From assembly GCA_015143295.1 (NCBI GenBank), contig CM026568.1, forward strand, positions 12,902,607-12,966,606: DNA of 64,000 bases, read 5' to 3'. The notes beneath the pieces are model-generated. The model saw only the letters and a list, made by a program, of their open reading frames with translations, had not been told where the DNA came from and did no database searches. This document shows positions 28,201 to 40,200 of the stretch, piece by piece. The translations under genes were made by a program, and so were the position numbers. Origin of the DNA: Tetracentron sinense (lineage: Eukaryota > Streptophyta > Magnoliopsida > Trochodendrales > Trochodendraceae). The number at the start of each line of letters is the position of its first letter. Positions within the stretch are counted from its first letter, which is position 1.

Positions 28201-31200
28201 GGCGGGTGGATTGTCCAATAGCAGTACTGAGCATGGTGATGCCCATGATGAGAGCAGCAGAGGCGGCGATAGTCCTGGGGATGGAGGCAACATCGGAGTC
28301 AAACCAGAGGAGAGCTAGAGGCCTCAGAGCCCATTCATCGTAGAGCCTGGCTTTGACCATTCCACATAGAATCTGGATCATCGTGCCCCATCGTAACATC
28401 CAGAAATGAGCCAACTGAGACATTACGCTCCCGTAGTCACGACAAGGGCAAAGGATGAGTTGTGGGACACGAGGACGCCAATCAGAGGAAGTCCATTCGT
28501 GAGAAATTTGGATTGACAGATGCTTGGTTTGAGGCCATGGGACATTGAAGCTCTAGTTCTAGAGGGTCTTAACGTACACATTCCTCCAGCCATGACCGGC
28601 ATAGTCACAAAGTCGGGGTTCAGGAATAATTCGGCAAGGGTCAACTCAAGTATGGAAAAATTAAAAAATTTTGGGAAAATACTAGAAAACTTAGGGAAAA
28701 TAATGGAGAAAAAAATTACTAATTATAAAAATTAGAAACAATGCTAATTAATATATCTAACAATTTGATAAGATAATATACAAAAAGAGTAACTATAAGC
28801 CAGGAGTAGCAGGGTTAGAGGGACGTGTAGTTGTATCGGCCTTTGAGTTTATATACTTGTAAACTCTTTGCTTTTCTTACTGTCACGTATCTGTACCGAT
28901 GGTTTTTTCTATATATATATTGTGTTTATCGATAAAAAAAAAATCCAGTTCATTCCATCAAGACATCAAAATTTATTAAAACATCAACTATCAAGATTAA
29001 AAACAAGACTATAATACACGCATAGTTGTCAAGGTGACCAGGCGATTTGAGGCGATAGATCCCATGGACGCCTGAGGCGGTAGCCTGAGGCGTCGTCTGA
29101 TGAACTTTTTATTGCAAAAATTTCCCCTAATATGAGATCTATGTATGATGCATTTTATTTTAAAAGAGACCCTACATTCATATAAATTGCATCATTGTCA
29201 AGATGCACTTTGATAGAACCATCGTTAGAGATAGTTCTAAGAATAATAAAGGGGAATTTCAAGTGTTGAAAAAAAATGGAATAAAAATTAAGTCTATAAT
29301 GACTGTTAAAAGGGGGGAGAGAGAGAAATTATGAGAGATAAAAATAGACAGCCCAATAGGAAAGAGAGAGAGAGAGAAGAGAGAATATAAGACTAAATAA
29401 AAACTAAAAAAATAGCCCGACAGTCAAATGTGACGCTGAACAGGGGAGAAAGAAGAGAGGGGGGAGAGGGAGATATCGTACCTCTTATACTTTTAGTTAT
29501 TTTTTTTCGATTATACTCAAGATAAGTAATAAATATAATATTGATAAGTAAAATATATAATTATAGAGTCTGCATTTATTTAAATTATAAAAGATTCCTT
29601 TAAATATGAGTTTATGAGAGTTTTGGGGGTCCTAGAAAGGCTCTTAATTTGTTATTGGGCCACCTGAGCTAGCTGTAATTTAACAACCATGAAAAAATGG
29701 TCTACCCATAAACAGAGGGAGAAAGACCAATTGGTCCATCCATTAAGAGAGATAACAAGTTAACATGAGAGAAACATACTTAACACCGTTTGTCTCTTCT
29801 TTCTTATTCTATCTATTAACTTTTTTGGTTGGATATACTTATCATAACATATTATATTATAAAAGTCATGGGAAGTATATAAAATAACATATTTTTTTGT
29901 TAATCAAACAATTATATTCAAATAAAATAAATTTTATATCCTTAAACAATAATAATATTACATATATTAGATTTTTAATAATGACCGCCTGACGCGGCTA
30001 GTCGCCTGAGCCCAGCAAAGCGCCTGGTCGCCTAGGCGACCGCCTGAGGCGCTTGAAAGTCATCAATCGCTCAAAAGTGTCATCAAAGTCATCAATATCT
30101 ACATAATCTTCATTAGCAAAAAATTTCTAAGATTATCTTTTTTTTTTCTTTATATTATTCGTTTTAAACGGTTTTTTTTTTGTATTACTTATTTTAAACG
30201 ATAATACGTCCTTTTTCAAAAAAACTTGTTTAAAATGTCGTTTTCTACGGTAGGGTATCAATGTGAGTTTTAAATTGTTTTTTTTTCTCAACAAAACGCA
30301 ATTTTTGTGACTATGATGGCAAGGATGCACAGTCTTAGGCATCGGGTTCTCAGGAACATAGCTCTGCACAACCAGAGGGCTTATATCCATATGGATGTCT
30401 CTGGGTATAAGCCACCTTCATATGGGTAGGGAGGTGTACATATCCATATCCCAGTGTTGGTGGCAGTTGTGCCGCAACGCCCACAGTATCACCAATGGGT
30501 GTGTTGCTACATCTTGGACCAGATGACTACCAACATTATGTACATGAGTATATATCTATGAACCATAATGTAATGAGTTGGGCACAGTATTGTATGTATG
30601 TGGAGAACCAGTGCTATCGTCAGCCTAGTCAGGACAAAGATGATTTCGAGCCTCCATTAACTCCTTCTGATTGTGGTTCTTTTGGTGAGTTGAATTATTA
30701 TGTATGTTTGTAAGGTTATTGGATCTTATGAAATATGAATTAATGATTGATTGAGAAATGAATGAAACATTTTATGTAAGTTATAATTTAAGAATATGAA
30801 GTAATCATACATTGTGTCGTCAATGCATATTTTTGTTCCATTTCTATTGCATCTCTTATGTACATTGTTGTTTTTTTAAATGTTATTTTCAAAGGTGTAT
30901 TAACATTTATTTTGATATTTCCTGAAGTTCCACCGCAAAATTTCATGTTTTTTAAATGTTGCCATTTTTTCAAAAATCACTGATAAACAATTTATCTCTG
31001 ATATATCTTCAATCTAGGAAGCACGAATATGGATATGGGTACGATACGGGTACGGTGATACGACATAACCTAAAAAAACAGGATACGGGTACGGCCAGGA
31101 TATGTCTGTAATTTAAAAAAATAATAATAATAATACTATATAATGTATTATTATTATAAAATAACCATTGGTTCAATTCTGTTAATGTATAAAAAAGACC

Positions 31201-34200
31201 ATGTCTATGCAAAAGCAAAAGAAATAGGGTCATGTCATCATCCACTAAGCAAAAAAGAAAGCCATCCTATCATCCACTAAGCAAAATATAAAGAAGACCA
31301 TGTCCATGCAAAAACAAAATAGATAGGGTCACACCCACGGGTCTCCAAAAAAAAAAAAATCATGTCCGTATCCCGGCCGTATCCTCGCATATCCCTGCCG
31401 CATCGGAGCTGTATCCCTGCCGTATCCGAAATAAAAAAAACTGTTTAAAATTAACCGGATACTTCTAAGCCGTATCCTGTACTTATCCCGTCATATCGGA
31501 GGTGTATCCCTATCCGATACGGGTATGAGGACCTATTTGAAGTGTCCGTGCTTTCTAGTCTCTGATATATCTTTTTTCCATGAAGCGATATCGACATTTA
31601 GAACTTTGCCGTTAGCCCGTTATGTAATGGTTTCGGTAAGAGCCAAACCAATACCTTCACTAGAACATAAAAATAGCATAACTGGAAAAAATATTGTCGT
31701 TTTTACTATCTTTTATACTAAAAATTAAAAAGACTATAACATAGTCTTTTTATAATATGCAAAATGTTGTTTTAGTATGAACGATTTGTTTATACTATAA
31801 ATGACATAGGAATGATCGTTTTACCTTTATACAAGGATTGAAAATACGGTTTCAGGAGATGTATCGGTCTCAACTGAACAATATCGGTTTCGGACGATAA
31901 ATATAATTTTTTATTTTAATAAAAATTAAATTAAATTTTTTAAAAATTCAAATGAGTTATAGGAACAAAATTTGCCAAATACAAAGTAACAAACACAATT
32001 ACAATTTCACAATGAATGAAAACATAAATAACTAATAAATGATGTGTATTGCCCGTTTCGTATTAGTATAAAAATCATACAAGGTGTAATGGGTAATTTT
32101 CGTAAAAACCTAAGTATGGTAACAACGAGCTCGTCCTCAGTATGGTGTTATCGTTTGAGCACATTTCCGTCGTCTCCTCGGCGACGGGCCCGTGGTCGTA
32201 TGAACCACGAGAACGTGGTCTCGTGAATGACGAACACGTCTTCACTTTGACGACGGACCCGTGGTCTTGTGAACGACGATCACGTCTTCACTTTGACGAC
32301 GGACCCGTGGTCTTGTGAACGACGATCACGTCTTCACCTTGACGACGGACCCGTGGTCTTGTGAACGACGATCACGTCTTCACTTTGACGACGGACCCGT
32401 GGTCTTGTGAACGACGATCACGTCTTCACCCTGACGACGGACCCGTGGTCTTGTGAACGACGATCACGTCTTCACTTTGACGACGGACCCGTGGTCTTGT
32501 GAACGACGATCACGTCCTCATTCTAACGACGTACCCGCCGTCTTATTGTCCACGATCGCGAATCCTAAACAAGTAATGAGATCTGGCGTTGCTGCCCAGT
32601 CGCCTGGGACTGATCCTACCTCTACGATGGTAGGTGGGTAACATTGTCATGGCATTAAATGGCATTTAATGCTGCATTTAATGCCAGTCACCTCGGACGA
32701 GTTCCTACTCTTTGCCTGTTCTTTTGTGTGCAGATGCGCGTGCAGTACGAATGACCGGGAGATCTATCTAAAATGATTACTAAAGTACACATCAGGGATT
32801 CGAGGGATGCATGGACATCAATGGGTATCCATGGCCATGACCAGGGTGGCCTATATAAACCAGAGAAAAACAGTGTGAAAGGGGGGAGATATATTTTTTA
32901 GAAGAGCTAAATCCTTCGAACTTTCTGTATTTTCTTACTGTTCATCATCTTCTACACCTACTGACTTAATCATCGGAGTACAGGTCAGGGTATCACACCC
33001 TCCACTCCAACCTTCTACCAGTACATCAGAACTTGGGAGGAGTTGCTGCTGACGTGTGTCCTTTCGGTAAAATCCCCTCACAAAATTGGCGCCGTCTGTG
33101 GGAAACTTTCTTAAGCCGAAACCACCCTTCGCTCACACCACCTCTCGGTCAGCATGGCAAACCAAACTCCCCAGTCTATCATCGAGAACCAGCCCCCTCA
33201 AGCCTTTTCATGCACCCCTTCCACCATGCAAACATTCGCATCAGGCCCATCTTCTGGACAACCAGAAAGGCCCATGACCACATCTGATCCCATCCTGTTA
33301 CTATTACAACAACAACAGGCCACTTTGGCCCAGATAGTCAACCAGCAACAGTCACTGCAGGAGCGGCTAGATGCTTTGGAGCACGGAAACTTGGAGATCG
33401 ATGACGAATCTCCTAGAGGGGGCTCTGCAGCTCGTAAACTCAATTTCCCTTCTTCTCCTCCCCCCGGAGGAACGGCCCCGATCTCGCCATCTGCACCAGA
33501 GAATCTGGAGAGAAGATTCACTCTCACTCCTTCTGCTGACAAAATTACCCGCCCTCGTTCTCTCGATGCTCATGCTGAACATCGAGATCTCCGCGTCAGC
33601 GACGACGGGTTGAAGACAGGCCTGACCCTCAAAGACGTGGAAGCCTTGATTAACGCTCGAGTCAGAGGAACGACAGGTGGAGCCTCTCTCGATCAATATG
33701 CTCAGAAGTACAAGGACGAGGAGGAGACGTCCCCTTTCTCCAAGGAGATCGTTGAATCTTATACCCCGTCAAAGTTCACGGTACCTAACTTTATTAAGTT
33801 CGACGGGAGGAGAGATCCTATTGACCACCTGACCGACTTCAAGAATGCTATGGCTGTCCGTAACCCGGATGACAATCTCCTCTGCAAAGCCTTTCCTAGC
33901 AGCCTGACTGGAGCGGCTGCGAGATGGTTCCGTAATCTACCCGCGGGGTCGATCAGGTGTATGGCCGATCTGAGGTCAGTTTTCATTGACCAGTACATCA
34001 TTAACAAGAAGAAGAAAGCAGGCGCAGATTCACTCTTCGCCATGAGAATGAAGTCGGCGGAATCCCTTAGAGATTTTACTCAACGGTTTACCGATGAAGT
34101 CTCTAATATCGACAAGATTGAGGACTGCACTTGTATAGCGGCCTTCAAAAATGCCATACCTAAGAGTTCCAAACTCTACGAGTCTCTTGCCCTTGACTGT

Positions 34201-37200
34201 CCGATCAAGATGGACGAGCTGATAGTCCGCGCCTCTAAGTACGGAAGGATGGAGGAAGATATTGCAGCAACGACGAGGCCCAGAGCACGAGGGGTAGATG
34301 CTGTGGTGTGGGGAGGCAGACCCTCCTCGAAGAGAGGGAAGAAACCAAAGTATGAATCATCGTCCAGTGACGAGGAACCACGAAGACGCACACGACAGGA
34401 AAAAGTTGTGTACGTTGAACGACGAGGAGAACCGAACCAACTCTCATTGGGAATCCGCCAAGATGCAGACGCGTCGAGGAGCACGGATCTACGGTCCAAT
34501 TTCCGGCGGAGGGACGACCGTGCCCATCAGAGACGAGAGGAGCACGGGCATTACAAGAAGAGGGAGAATCGAACGACAGAAAGACGTCCTTTCGAGTCTC
34601 GTGGTGGTCAAGTTAACTTCTCAGCAAGCCCAGCGACGATCATGAAAACGATGGAAGACGAACCATACTTCGAATGGCCAGCACGGACCGTTCGTGATGT
34701 CACCACGGGACCCAAGGCACACGAATATTGTCAATACCACAAATGCCATGGGCATCTCACAAATCGATGTCGCATCCTGAGAGAATACTTGGAAAGATTA
34801 GTCCGTGAGGGCTATCTGGGAGAATACGTGGATTCTGGAAGAAAAGAGGGGCATATTACGGAGCCATCCACTCGGTCTCACGAGGGAGAGCCATCTGGTC
34901 AAATGAGCCGAGGTGGAGAAGCTCCGAAAGGAGTCATAAACGTCATCCATCGCGCTCGAGCACTGGAAGTCGATGTTGAGCAGCAGTATCGAGCGAAGGC
35001 GAGGAAGTTATCGCACGTGGCAAAAGTTTACCAAGTGCGATCGACGACGAAGGAAGTCGAGCAGGCTCTAATGTTCACTGACCAAGACATGGCAACTGTG
35101 GTCAGGCCTCACTACGATGCTCTCGTCCTGTCCATGAGAATTGGCGAATTTCGACATCAAGCGAGTGCTCATTGACCCTGGGAGTGGGGCAGATATCCTG
35201 TATCTCCATGCTTTCGCTAAGATGGAGTTGGATCCAGCGGTTCTTGTCCCTGCACAGACCCCCTTGATAGGATTCGAAGGAAGTTCGATGCAACCCCTGG
35301 GAGAAGTCGTCTTACCAGTTAAAGCTGGACCTATCATCCTATCTACCCGGTTCTCCGTTATCGACGCGCCGTCCCCATACAATGCTATCTTGGGACGATG
35401 GTGGACTCACGAAATGAGAGCTGTTCCGTCTTCCTATTACCAGGTACTGAAATTCCCCACTCCGGATGGACCACGTGAAATAAGAGGAGACCAACTGGCA
35501 TCGCAGAAATGTGATTACACCTCTCCCAACCCGCTCAAATAGCAATTACAGGTCGAGTCCGTGGAAGAGGAGAACACGGGTGAATTGCTGATAAACCACT
35601 CTGTTGAACCCACGAAACTTGTCAACCTCGGGACGGAGAACGAACCAAGAATGCTGCAGATTGGGACTTGTTTGACAACGGATGAAGAGCGGGAGTTGAT
35701 AAATTTTCTAAGGAAGAATCTTGACGTTTTCGCTTGGTCACATGAGGACATGACGGGTATACGTCCTGAAATCATCTGTCATCGTCTCAACGTTGATCCC
35801 GTAGTCAATCCAGTTAAACAGAAGCCTCGTAGACTTGCTCCAACGTACCATGAGGCCGTCAATGAAGAGATCGATAAGTTAGTTCGGCACGGGTTCATTC
35901 GTGAAGTCCAATATCCGGAGTGGATAGCCAACGTAGTAGCTGTTCCGAAGAAGAACGGGAAAGTCAGAGTCTGTATCGATTTCACTAATGTTAATAAAGC
36001 TTGTCCGAAAGACTTCTTCCCGGTTCCCAGAATCGATAGATTAATCACAGCAACCGCGGGTCACGAGATGTTGAGTTTCATGGACGGGTATTCGGGTTAT
36101 AATCAAATCCTCTTAGCGGAGGATGATCAAGAGAAGACGGCCTTCATAACGGAGCGTGGCTTGTTCTGTTACCGGGTCATGCCCTTTGGCTTGAAGAATG
36201 CCGGGGCCACTTACCAACGATTGATGAATCTGATGTTTGGACCCTTGCTCGGTAAATCGGTGGAGGTGTATATTGACGATATCGTTGTGAAAAGCCGAAC
36301 TCGGGTCTCTCTTGTGGCAGACTTGGCGGAGCCGTTTTCTATTTTACGCACTTTCAATCTAAAGTTAAATCCTGAGAAATGTACAATCGGCGTCGCTTCG
36401 GGCAAATTCCTCTGTTATCTCGTCAGCCAAAGGGGCATTGAAGCAAATCCCGCACAGATCTGTGCTCTGATAGATATGCCGGAACCGAAGACAAGGAAAG
36501 AAGTTCAAAAACTGACGGGACGTATCGCTGCTCTCAACCGGTTCATATCAAAGTCTTCTGATCGATGCAGACCCCTATTCGAATTGCTGAGAAAGGATTC
36601 CGTCTTCAGATGGACAGAAGAGTGTTCCCAATCTTTCGCCGCCTTAAAGACGTATCTAGGCTCTGCTCCGATCCTCTCCGTACCTGAACCAGGCGAAGTA
36701 TTGTACCTCTATCTCTCCGTTTCGGAACGAGCCATTGGCTCCGTGCTGCTCAGAAGTCATGACGGCGTAGAGAAGCCTGTTTATTTCGTCAGCAAAACAT
36801 TCCACAAAGCAGAGTCCAACTACAGCCGGATGGAGAAGGTATGTCTGGCTCTCGTCTTTTCCGCTGAGAAGTTACGTCCTTATTTTCAGGCACATACCAT
36901 CGTCGTCATCACAACGTACCCTTTGAAAACTGTGTTGGGGCGGCCTGAAACCGCGGGACGTATGTCGAAGTGGGCCGTGGCGCTTAGCGAGTTCGATATC
37001 CAATATCAGGCCCGGACGGCAGAGAAGGGGCAGGCCGTTGCAAGCTTCTTAGCCGATTTCCCCGTGGAGGAAGCCGAAACTTCAGCAGAGCCCGACCGTC
37101 ACGAGCTCCCAGACGATGCGAAGGAGGATCCCGTTGTGGAAGAAGAGGCCGAAGACGGAACCAAGCTAACGACGTGGTGCGATTGGGTCTTGTACGTGGA

Positions 37201-40200
37201 TGGGTCGTCTAATGTCAGCGGTTCGGGACTTGGTGCCGTTCTTGTCAGCCCGGATCATATTAAAATACAAAAACTGACGCGCCTTGGTTATGCTGCCTCC
37301 AATAACGAAGCTGAATATGAAGCGTTAATCCTTGGGTTGCAGAGTGCCCGAGAGTTGGGAATTTCTAAACTTCGGGTGTTCTGTGATTCACAGCTCGTGG
37401 TGAACCAAGTCAACGGTATCTATGAATGTCGGGATGAGCGGATGAGGCGCTACGCTGTACTTGTACAAGAGCAACGGAGGGCCTTTGATGTCCTCGAGAT
37501 CAAACATGTCCGAAGGGACGATAACAGGCATGCTGACGCATTGGCATACCTCGCCTCAATGTTACAAACTGATGAACCCAAGACAATCCTCGTTGAGTAT
37601 AAAGAGTACCCCTCAATTGAGCTACAAACGCAGCGCATGGTATTGTCCGTGAATCAGGTACCGAGCTGGATGACGGGCATAACAGCTTACTTGAAGAATG
37701 GCATTCTCCCCTCTGACACAAAGGAAGCAAGACGAATACAATATAAGGCTCCCCGTTATACCCTTGTGGACGGGGAACTGTACCGTAAATCCTTTGGAGG
37801 ACCCCTTTTGAAATGCGTGCATCCTGAGGACGTAGAGACGATCTTAGCCGAGCTCCATGAAGGGATTTGTGGCATCCACTCTGGAGGACGGACTATCGCT
37901 CATCGTGCTCTGGGGCAAGGTTATTTTTGGCCTTACATGCAAGCTGACGCACAGAAGTACGTACAGAAATGCAGTCAATGTCAGCGTCATGCGAAGTTGA
38001 TTCATGCCCCTGCTCAGGAACTTAATATCGTATCTCAACCTTGGCCTTTCGCTCGTTGGGGACTTGACATCGTAGGACCCTTTCCCAGGGCTCCCGGTAA
38101 TTTAATTTTTCTGCTGGTGGCCACGGATTACTTCTTCTGGTGGATCGAGGCTGTTCCCCTAGCGCGTATTAGAGAACAAGAAGTGAAGAAATTCTTGTGG
38201 GAGCATATTATCTGTAGATTCGGTATCCCGCAGTCCATTATTTCTGACAATGGGAAGCAATTCACAGGGAAGCTCATCACCGATTTTTGCCGAGAGTTGA
38301 AAATCAAGCACATCTTCTCCTCTCCTTATTATCCACAAGGGAATGGCCTTGCCGAAGCAGCCAACAAGAACATTTTGAATGCCCTCAAGAGAAGACTGGA
38401 AGATTCCAAGGGAAAGTGGACCAGCGAATTGCATAATGTGTTGTGGGGGTACAGAACGACACCACGGAGCCCTACGGACGAGACCCCGTTCTCTTTAGCA
38501 TACGGGGCGGAGGCTGTTATTCCCACTGAAGTCTTTCTGCCGATAACACGTTCACGGAAGAAACACGGAGAGGAAAACAAAAATGTCGAATTAATGGCTA
38601 TTCATTTAGACTTGTTGGAAGAAAAGCGGGAAGATGCCAGCATTCAGATGAAACGCTATCAACAACAATTACGAAAAGCATACAACAAGAAAGTGCGGAG
38701 AAGGATTCTTCAAGTCGGAGATCTCGTTCTTCGAAAAGTTTTCCAAAACACTCGAGAAGTCAATAGTGGGAAACTGGGTCCCAACTGGGAAGGGCCATAT
38801 ATCGTGGATCGTGCCGGGAGTCCCGGGGTGTACTACCTTAAAGACTTACAAGGTAATGTAATTCAAAAATCGTGGAACATTATGAATTTAAAACAATTTT
38901 TCCAATAAAATTATGTGTTATGAACATTTGCTAAAGGCATGAGATCAGTCGTTTTACTTACATATTCAGTACGTTGTAAGACATTCTAGACGAATTACAG
39001 TGAAAGGGGGGAGATATATTTTTTAGAAGAGCTAAATCCTTCGAACTTTCTGTATTTTCTTACTGTTCATCATCTTCTACACCTACTGACTTAATCATCG
39101 GAGTACAGGTCAGGGTATCACACCCTCCACTCCAACCTTCTACCAGTACATCAGAACTTGTGAGGAGTTGCTGCTGACGCGTGTCCTTTCGGTAAAATCC
39201 CCTCACACAAGGGATTACCGAAACCTATACTTATCGCTTGTTTCGTATCGGATTTAGCGATTTTTATGTCCATGCTTGTAAACGGCCTTTAATAGGATTT
39301 TTAATAAAATAATATTTTTTTTAATATCAATGACCATAAGTGATGTCGTTTATAGTAAAAATGACAAAAAAGGTTCAGACAGTAATGATCATTACATTAC
39401 GGTTTTGGCTTTATGTAACATTGTTGGCAAGTCCGTTCTGCACTGCAAAACCGTTATTTTAATCCATGGTAGCTAATGATGATCCCGTCTAATCCTGTGC
39501 AATCTAAGAACTCGGCCTATCCTTACCTCATCTAACATCGACTCTCCCACATCCTTGACCCACTTGTAAAGTGGGCCCTCATTGCCCTCCTCGGCAAAAT
39601 GTCACTTAAATTTATGGGATCTTTCTAATCCTCCCCTCATGTGCCTCATACTAAGCCTCAAGTTATAGTAGACGAATTCAGGTTTGTAGAGTTTTAAATG
39701 TCCGAGCGGATTGCTCTTTTTAGTGTAGATGAGAGAGAATGTGGTCTAATTTCTCTCACATGCTAGAATGATGTTTATGACAATACTCTTATTGCCACTT
39801 TCCACTTATTGGGGACATCCATATAACATCCACAATCAGTTGTTATTATAAAACAATTCTCATTAAATTCAAATTGTCCTAACTTTCACAACAAATATTA
39901 AAAAAAAATAAGTTTCACCTACTAGGAGGTGTCTTATTTCGTCTAACCATTATAGCTTATTGGCCAAACAAGATGATAGCATCCCTATATCGCTTTTCCT
40001 GGACATACTTACAATAAAGTAAGTTGAGCAGTTGATAAAGTTAGACGTAAGCTTACCCAAGGTTTTAACTTCGATGTAAACTTCAGTCACAAGGGAAGTG
40101 GAAACGTTTCGAGAAAATTTAAAGAAGCCTGAGGAAACATTGTACAAGTTTAAAGAAATGCAAAAAATATTTAAAAAAAACGTTGAAATTCTAAGATAAA

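Larger units (their letters stand above)
32085..33082 (+). repeat. 5' LTR of the Tat element (complete, 998 bp)
   Basis: It starts TGTAATGGGTAATTTTCG and ends AATCCCCTCACA. U3 (32085 to about 32880) holds a 46-bp tandem array, a short inverted repeat GGCATTAAAT/ATTTAATGCC (32651-32685) and the TATA box CTATATAAA. R-U5 is the last about 200 bp, shared with the 3' LTR. Confidence 0.92.
32085..39207 (+). mobile_element. Tat-lineage Ty3/gypsy retrotransposon, nearly intact coding region, 3' LTR lacking U3
   Basis: A TG...CA-bounded 5' LTR (32085-33082) is followed by primer site, gag, protease, RT, two RNase H domains and integrase, then a shortened 3' LTR (39001-39207). The target duplication CAAGG flanks it (32080-32084 and 39208-39212). 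The second, archaeal-type RNase H between gypsy RNase H and integrase, and the lack of a chromodomain, place it in the Tat (non-chromovirus) lineage. The two LTRs share 207 bp with two visible differences, so insertion was fairly recent. Lesions: one extra base at the gag-protease joint and one TAG between protease and RT. It is G+C-richer than its surroundings. Confidence 0.95.
31832..39468. mobile_element. hAT-like element, CGGTTTCGG-motif family, copy 2, split by a gypsy insertion
   Basis: The left part (31832-32084) starts CAAGGATTGAAAATACGGTT and contains CGGTTTCGG. The right part (39213-39468) contains CCGAAACC and ends so that the reverse strand reads CATGGATTAAAATAACGG. Removing 32085-39212 joins the two parts into an element of about 510 bp like copy 1 at 10573. 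Matching target octamers at the outer ends were not found. Confidence 0.65.

Noticed and set aside
32224-32540. CRISPR-like direct repeats
   Set aside because: The 46-bp units are adjacent without unique spacers, lie in the U3 of a plant retrotransposon, and there are no cas genes.
33198-38580. Many minus-strand frames across the gypsy element
   Set aside because: They are shadows of the gag and pol frames and carry no domain.
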